Shown here: positions 6,888 through 8,657 of the stretch, piece after piece
Layout: each line of letters begins with the position of its first letter
Numbering within the stretch: position 1 is the first letter of the stretch
From: Hyphomonas sp.
Lineage (GTDB): Bacteria; Pseudomonadota; Alphaproteobacteria; Caulobacterales; Hyphomonadaceae
Assembly: GCA_029287305.1 (NCBI GenBank)
Contig: JARFRJ010000137.1
Coordinates: 1 to 8,657, forward strand
Reading direction: 5' to 3'
Length of the DNA stretch: 8,657 bases
Translations under genes and position numbers: made by a program
Notes under the pieces: model-generated
Told to the model about the DNA's origin: nothing
Databases searched by the model: none
What the model saw: only the letters and a program-made list of their open reading frames with translations

Positions 6888-7763
6888 ATGTCTCACATGC
6901 CAAAGCAAATGGCCCTACAGGCCCTGGCCGATTGGTGGCAGGATATGGGCGTTGAGACAGATCCGGGCGTGATCAAGGCATTTGCCAAGCATATGCAACC
7001 TAGCTCCGCATCGTCCACCGCGCTGGTTTCTGATGCATATACGGATAAAAAAGATGTTGAGGCTGTGCCATTACGTAAAGCCGGGCCGGCCCCGACACAG
7101 CTGACCATTGGCACGCGCCGGTCGGGGGGCTCTAAATCCAGTGCCGAATGGGTCGAGGCGGCGCAAAGTTTGGCAGCGCAGGCCAACACGCTTGAAGCTT
7201 TAAAAGCGGCGATTGAAGGCTTTGATGGGTGTCCTTTAAAGGCCGGGGCACAAAATACAGTGGTCTATGATGGGGTTTTGCAGGCCCCGATCATGGTCAT
7301 TGGCGAAGGCGCGGGCGGCACAGAAGACCAGATCGGTCTACCCTTTGTTGGCAAGGCTGGGCAATTGCTGGATAAAATGCTCGCGGCCATCGCATGCAGT
7401 CGCAAAACCAATACATTCATAACGAATGTCACCTATTGGCGTCCGCCGGGGAATCGCAATCCGGAGGCAGATGAGCTATCTGTCTGCCGCCCTTTTGTCG
7501 ACCGCATGATAGAGTTAAACGCACCGAAGCTGATCATTGCCACAGGCGGCGTCGCGGCCAAATCCTTGCTGCAGACCAAAACCGGTATTATGCGACTGCG
7601 CGGGCAGTGGGCAGACTATACCACGCCGTCCGGCTTTTCTTGCCCGCTTATGCCCATTTTTCATCCGGCCTATCTGTTGCGACGCCCGCAAGATAAATCG
7701 CGCAGCTGGCGGGATTTGCTGGCCATTCAGGCCCGGTTTCACGCCTTGGACACAGATGCGTAA
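6888..7763 (+). CDS. Uracil-DNA glycosylase, family 4-like (alphaproteobacterial form)
   Basis: The product likely removes uracil from DNA as the first step of base excision repair in the cytoplasm. It has 291 residues. The first 35 or so form a helical segment (ADWWQDMGV), followed by a low-complexity linker to about 85. The catalytic domain then shows motif A as GEGAGGTED (139-147), GLPFVGKAGQLLDKML (150-165), TNVTYWRPPGNRNP (179-192) and motif B HPAYLLR (259-265). Family 4 enzymes usually bind [4Fe-4S] through four cysteines. Only two of those positions are Cys here (115 and 200), with Phe112 and Trp184 at the other two by my manual alignment, so a cluster is doubtful. Motif A also has Ala where Pro is usual. 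The start at 6888 has GAGGG five bases upstream. An in-frame ATG at 6783 lies inside the divergent ETF-QO gene and would add a hydrophobic tail, so I rejected it. Confidence 0.9.
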   Translation: MSHMPKQMALQALADWWQDMGVETDPGVIKAFAKHMQPSSASSTALVSDAYTDKKDVEAVPLRKAGPAPTQLTIGTRRSGGSKSSAEWVEAAQSLAAQANTLEALKAAIEGFDGCPLKAGAQNTVVYDGVLQAPIMVIGEGAGGTEDQIGLPFVGKAGQLLDKMLAAIACSRKTNTFITNVTYWRPPGNRNPEADELSVCRPFVDRMIELNAPKLIIATGGVAAKSLLQTKTGIMRLRGQWADYTTPSGFSCPLMPIFHPAYLLRRPQDKSRSWRDLLAIQARFHALDTDA

Positions 7764-7774
7764 GGGGCGCTTAT

Positions 7775-7801
7775 ATCCTTCAAAATGCATATTGGAAGGG
7801 T
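7775..7801 (+). promoter_or_regulatory. Possible hairpin covering the Shine-Dalgarno of the glycosyltransferase gene
   Basis: ATCCTTC at 7775-7781 can pair with GAAGGGT at 7795-7801 (seven pairs, one G-U) around a 13-base loop. The right arm contains most of the strong Shine-Dalgarno GGAAGGG (7794-7800), seven bases before the ATG at 7808. Such a hairpin could lower translation of the downstream gene, but a stem this short may be chance. Confidence 0.3.
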
Positions 7802-7807
7802 TTTAAT

Positions 7808-8500
7808 ATGCCCGCTCCTATTTCTATAATAATTCCGGCAATAGATGAAATAGATCAAATGGCAGGGTGCCTGAAGGCGCTGATGGAGGGTGTCCAGACC
7901 GGGCTGGTGCGCGAGGTGATTGTCTCCTCTGTTGCGCCGGGCAGTTCAGACGTGCAGCGCATGGCCGAAGAAACAGGATGTATCTGGGTGGCGGGCGACG
8001 CCGGACGCGGCGCACAATTACGCGCCGGTGCTGAAAAGGCCCGGGGGGACTGGCTGCTCTTTTTGCATGTGGATACGTGGCTCTCGCCCAATTGGACTGA
8101 GGCGGTTCAGGCGCATATGCTCGGTGCGCCTGAAAAGGCGGGTGTGTTTCGTCTTGTTTTTCGGTCCCGCTCAAAATGGGCCGGGCTGATCACAGTCTTT
8201 AGCCGCTTTCGCGGCGCGGTCTTGGGCCTACCTTATGGGGATCAGGGTCTTTTTATCTCACAGGATTTATATAAGAAGGTGGGCGGTTTTGAGCCTGTGC
8301 CCTTGATGGAAGATGTGATCATAGTCCGCAAGCTGGGTAAATCCCGTCTGTGTCTCTTGGCGGCAGAGGCGATGACGTCTGCGCGCCGTCAGGAGAGGGA
8401 AGGTTGGCTGAAGCGCAGCCTTTTGAATTTATTTCTGGTTACTCGTTTTTTTCTCGGTGCAAGTCCGGAAAAACTCGCTAGGCTCTATTACCGTAAATGA
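7808..8500 (+). CDS. Family 2 glycosyltransferase, TIGR04283 type (rSAM/selenodomain-associated transferase 2)
   Basis: This is a 230-residue cytoplasmic GT-A fold protein with the family's typical order. ISIIIPAIDEIDQM is at 5-18, GRGAQLRAGAEKARGDWLLFLHVDT at 66-90 (the HVDT acts as the DxD-like metal site), and PYGDQGLFIS at 142-151. GGFEPVPLMEDV is at 159-170 and TSARRQEREGW at 190-200, with a C-terminal FFLGASPEKLARLYY. The family has been linked by co-occurrence to radical SAM and arsenosugar-type pathways; its substrate here is unknown. The usual VDGGSTD motif after the second strand is replaced by VSSVAPGSSD (39-48), so the conserved Asp expected to contact the nucleotide is missing. 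A strong GGAAGGG ribosome site supports the start. The gene follows the glycosylase gene after 44 bp and overlaps the next gene by ATGA, suggesting a single operon. Confidence 0.88.
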   Translation: MPAPISIIIPAIDEIDQMAGCLKALMEGVQTGLVREVIVSSVAPGSSDVQRMAEETGCIWVAGDAGRGAQLRAGAEKARGDWLLFLHVDTWLSPNWTEAVQAHMLGAPEKAGVFRLVFRSRSKWAGLITVFSRFRGAVLGLPYGDQGLFISQDLYKKVGGFEPVPLMEDVIIVRKLGKSRLCLLAAEAMTSARRQEREGWLKRSLLNLFLVTRFFLGASPEKLARLYYRK

Positions 8501-8618
8501 GACCGCATCTTCTGATTTATACCAAGCCGCCGCGGATCGGATTATCCAAAACACGGCTGGCCCGTTCGCTCAACCGCGCCGAGGCGCGCCGGATTGCCGC
8601 GTGGCTGGTCCATAGAAC
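8497..8618 (+). CDS. Partial DUF2064 / TIGR04282-type transferase, N-terminal part
   Basis: The frame opens at the ATG at 8497, which overlaps the upstream TGA stop (ATGA). It gives about 40 genuine codons before adapter sequence begins at 8619. The start HLLIYTKPPRIGLSKTRLARSLNRAEA matches the beginning of DUF2064 proteins: a short beta strand, then K-x-P-R-x-G-x-x-KTRLA, a nucleotide-binding loop of the GT-A-like fold. These proteins (rSAM/selenodomain-associated transferase 1) are often encoded next to TIGR04283 glycosyltransferases, as here. The function is unproven. Its 3' part is lost to the contig end, not to mutation. Confidence 0.78.
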
Positions 8619-8657
8619 CTGTCTCTTATACACATCTCCGAGCCCACGAGACGAACA
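8619..8657 (+). other. Illumina Nextera (Tn5) adapter sequence, not genomic
   Basis: Bases 8619-8637 are CTGTCTCTTATACACATCT, the 19-bp Tn5 mosaic end used in Nextera libraries. Bases 8638-8652 (CCGAGCCCACGAGAC) are the read 2 adapter that follows it in such libraries. The final five bases (GAACA) would be the start of the sample index. The junction interrupts a coding frame. It should be trimmed, and no biology should be read from it. Confidence 0.97.

Noticed and set aside
8619..8637. Tn5 mosaic end as evidence for a transposon insertion in the DUF2064 gene
   Set aside because: The bases that follow are the Illumina read 2 adapter and not transposon sequence, and they lie at the very end of the contig, so this is a library artefact.

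Overview
The window looks like an ordinary chromosomal segment of an alphaproteobacterium of moderate GC (judged by eye, not computed). The arrangement supports this: a family 4-type uracil-DNA glycosylase divergent from electron transfer flavoprotein-ubiquinone oxidoreductase (ETF-QO), followed by TPR proteins and ispE. As far as I recall, this neighbourhood recurs in Alphaproteobacteria, and the protein sequences have an alphaproteobacterial style. I cannot name the genus.

The minus strand holds five genes, read from right to left. They are ETF-QO (6813-5128), a secreted TPR protein (4884-3004), a related TPR lipoprotein (2908-1178), ispE (1043-168), and the first 55 codons of a MraY/WecA-type polyprenyl-phosphate glycosyl-1-phosphate transferase (167-1) that runs off the left edge. 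The last two abut exactly (TGA then ATG). IspE belongs to the non-mevalonate pathway that supplies isoprenoids, and the transferase would use a polyprenyl phosphate carrier, so the pair makes metabolic sense. The only long non-coding stretch (4885-5127) holds a good promoter candidate, a 15-bp direct repeat with 20-bp period over its -35 box, and two inverted repeats in the predicted leader. These serve the TPR genes.

The plus strand, starting from a 74-bp divergent spacer, holds the uracil-DNA glycosylase (6888-7763), a family 2 glycosyltransferase of the TIGR04283 type (7808-8500), and the start of a DUF2064/TIGR04282 transferase (from 8497). The last two overlap by ATGA and form a known pair.

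The last 39 bases (8619-8657) are not genomic. They match the Illumina Nextera/Tn5 mosaic end and read 2 adapter, followed by the first bases of an index. The first six bases (AGACAG) may also be a mosaic-end remnant. The window is therefore probably a whole short contig, and both terminal genes are cut by the assembly rather than broken in the organism.

I found no mobile element, CRISPR array, rRNA, tRNA or defence system. The most interesting points are the tandem TPR paralogues with different export signals, the structured promoter and leader before them, the loss of two expected iron-sulfur cysteines in the glycosylase, and a degenerate nucleotide-binding motif in the glycosyltransferase.
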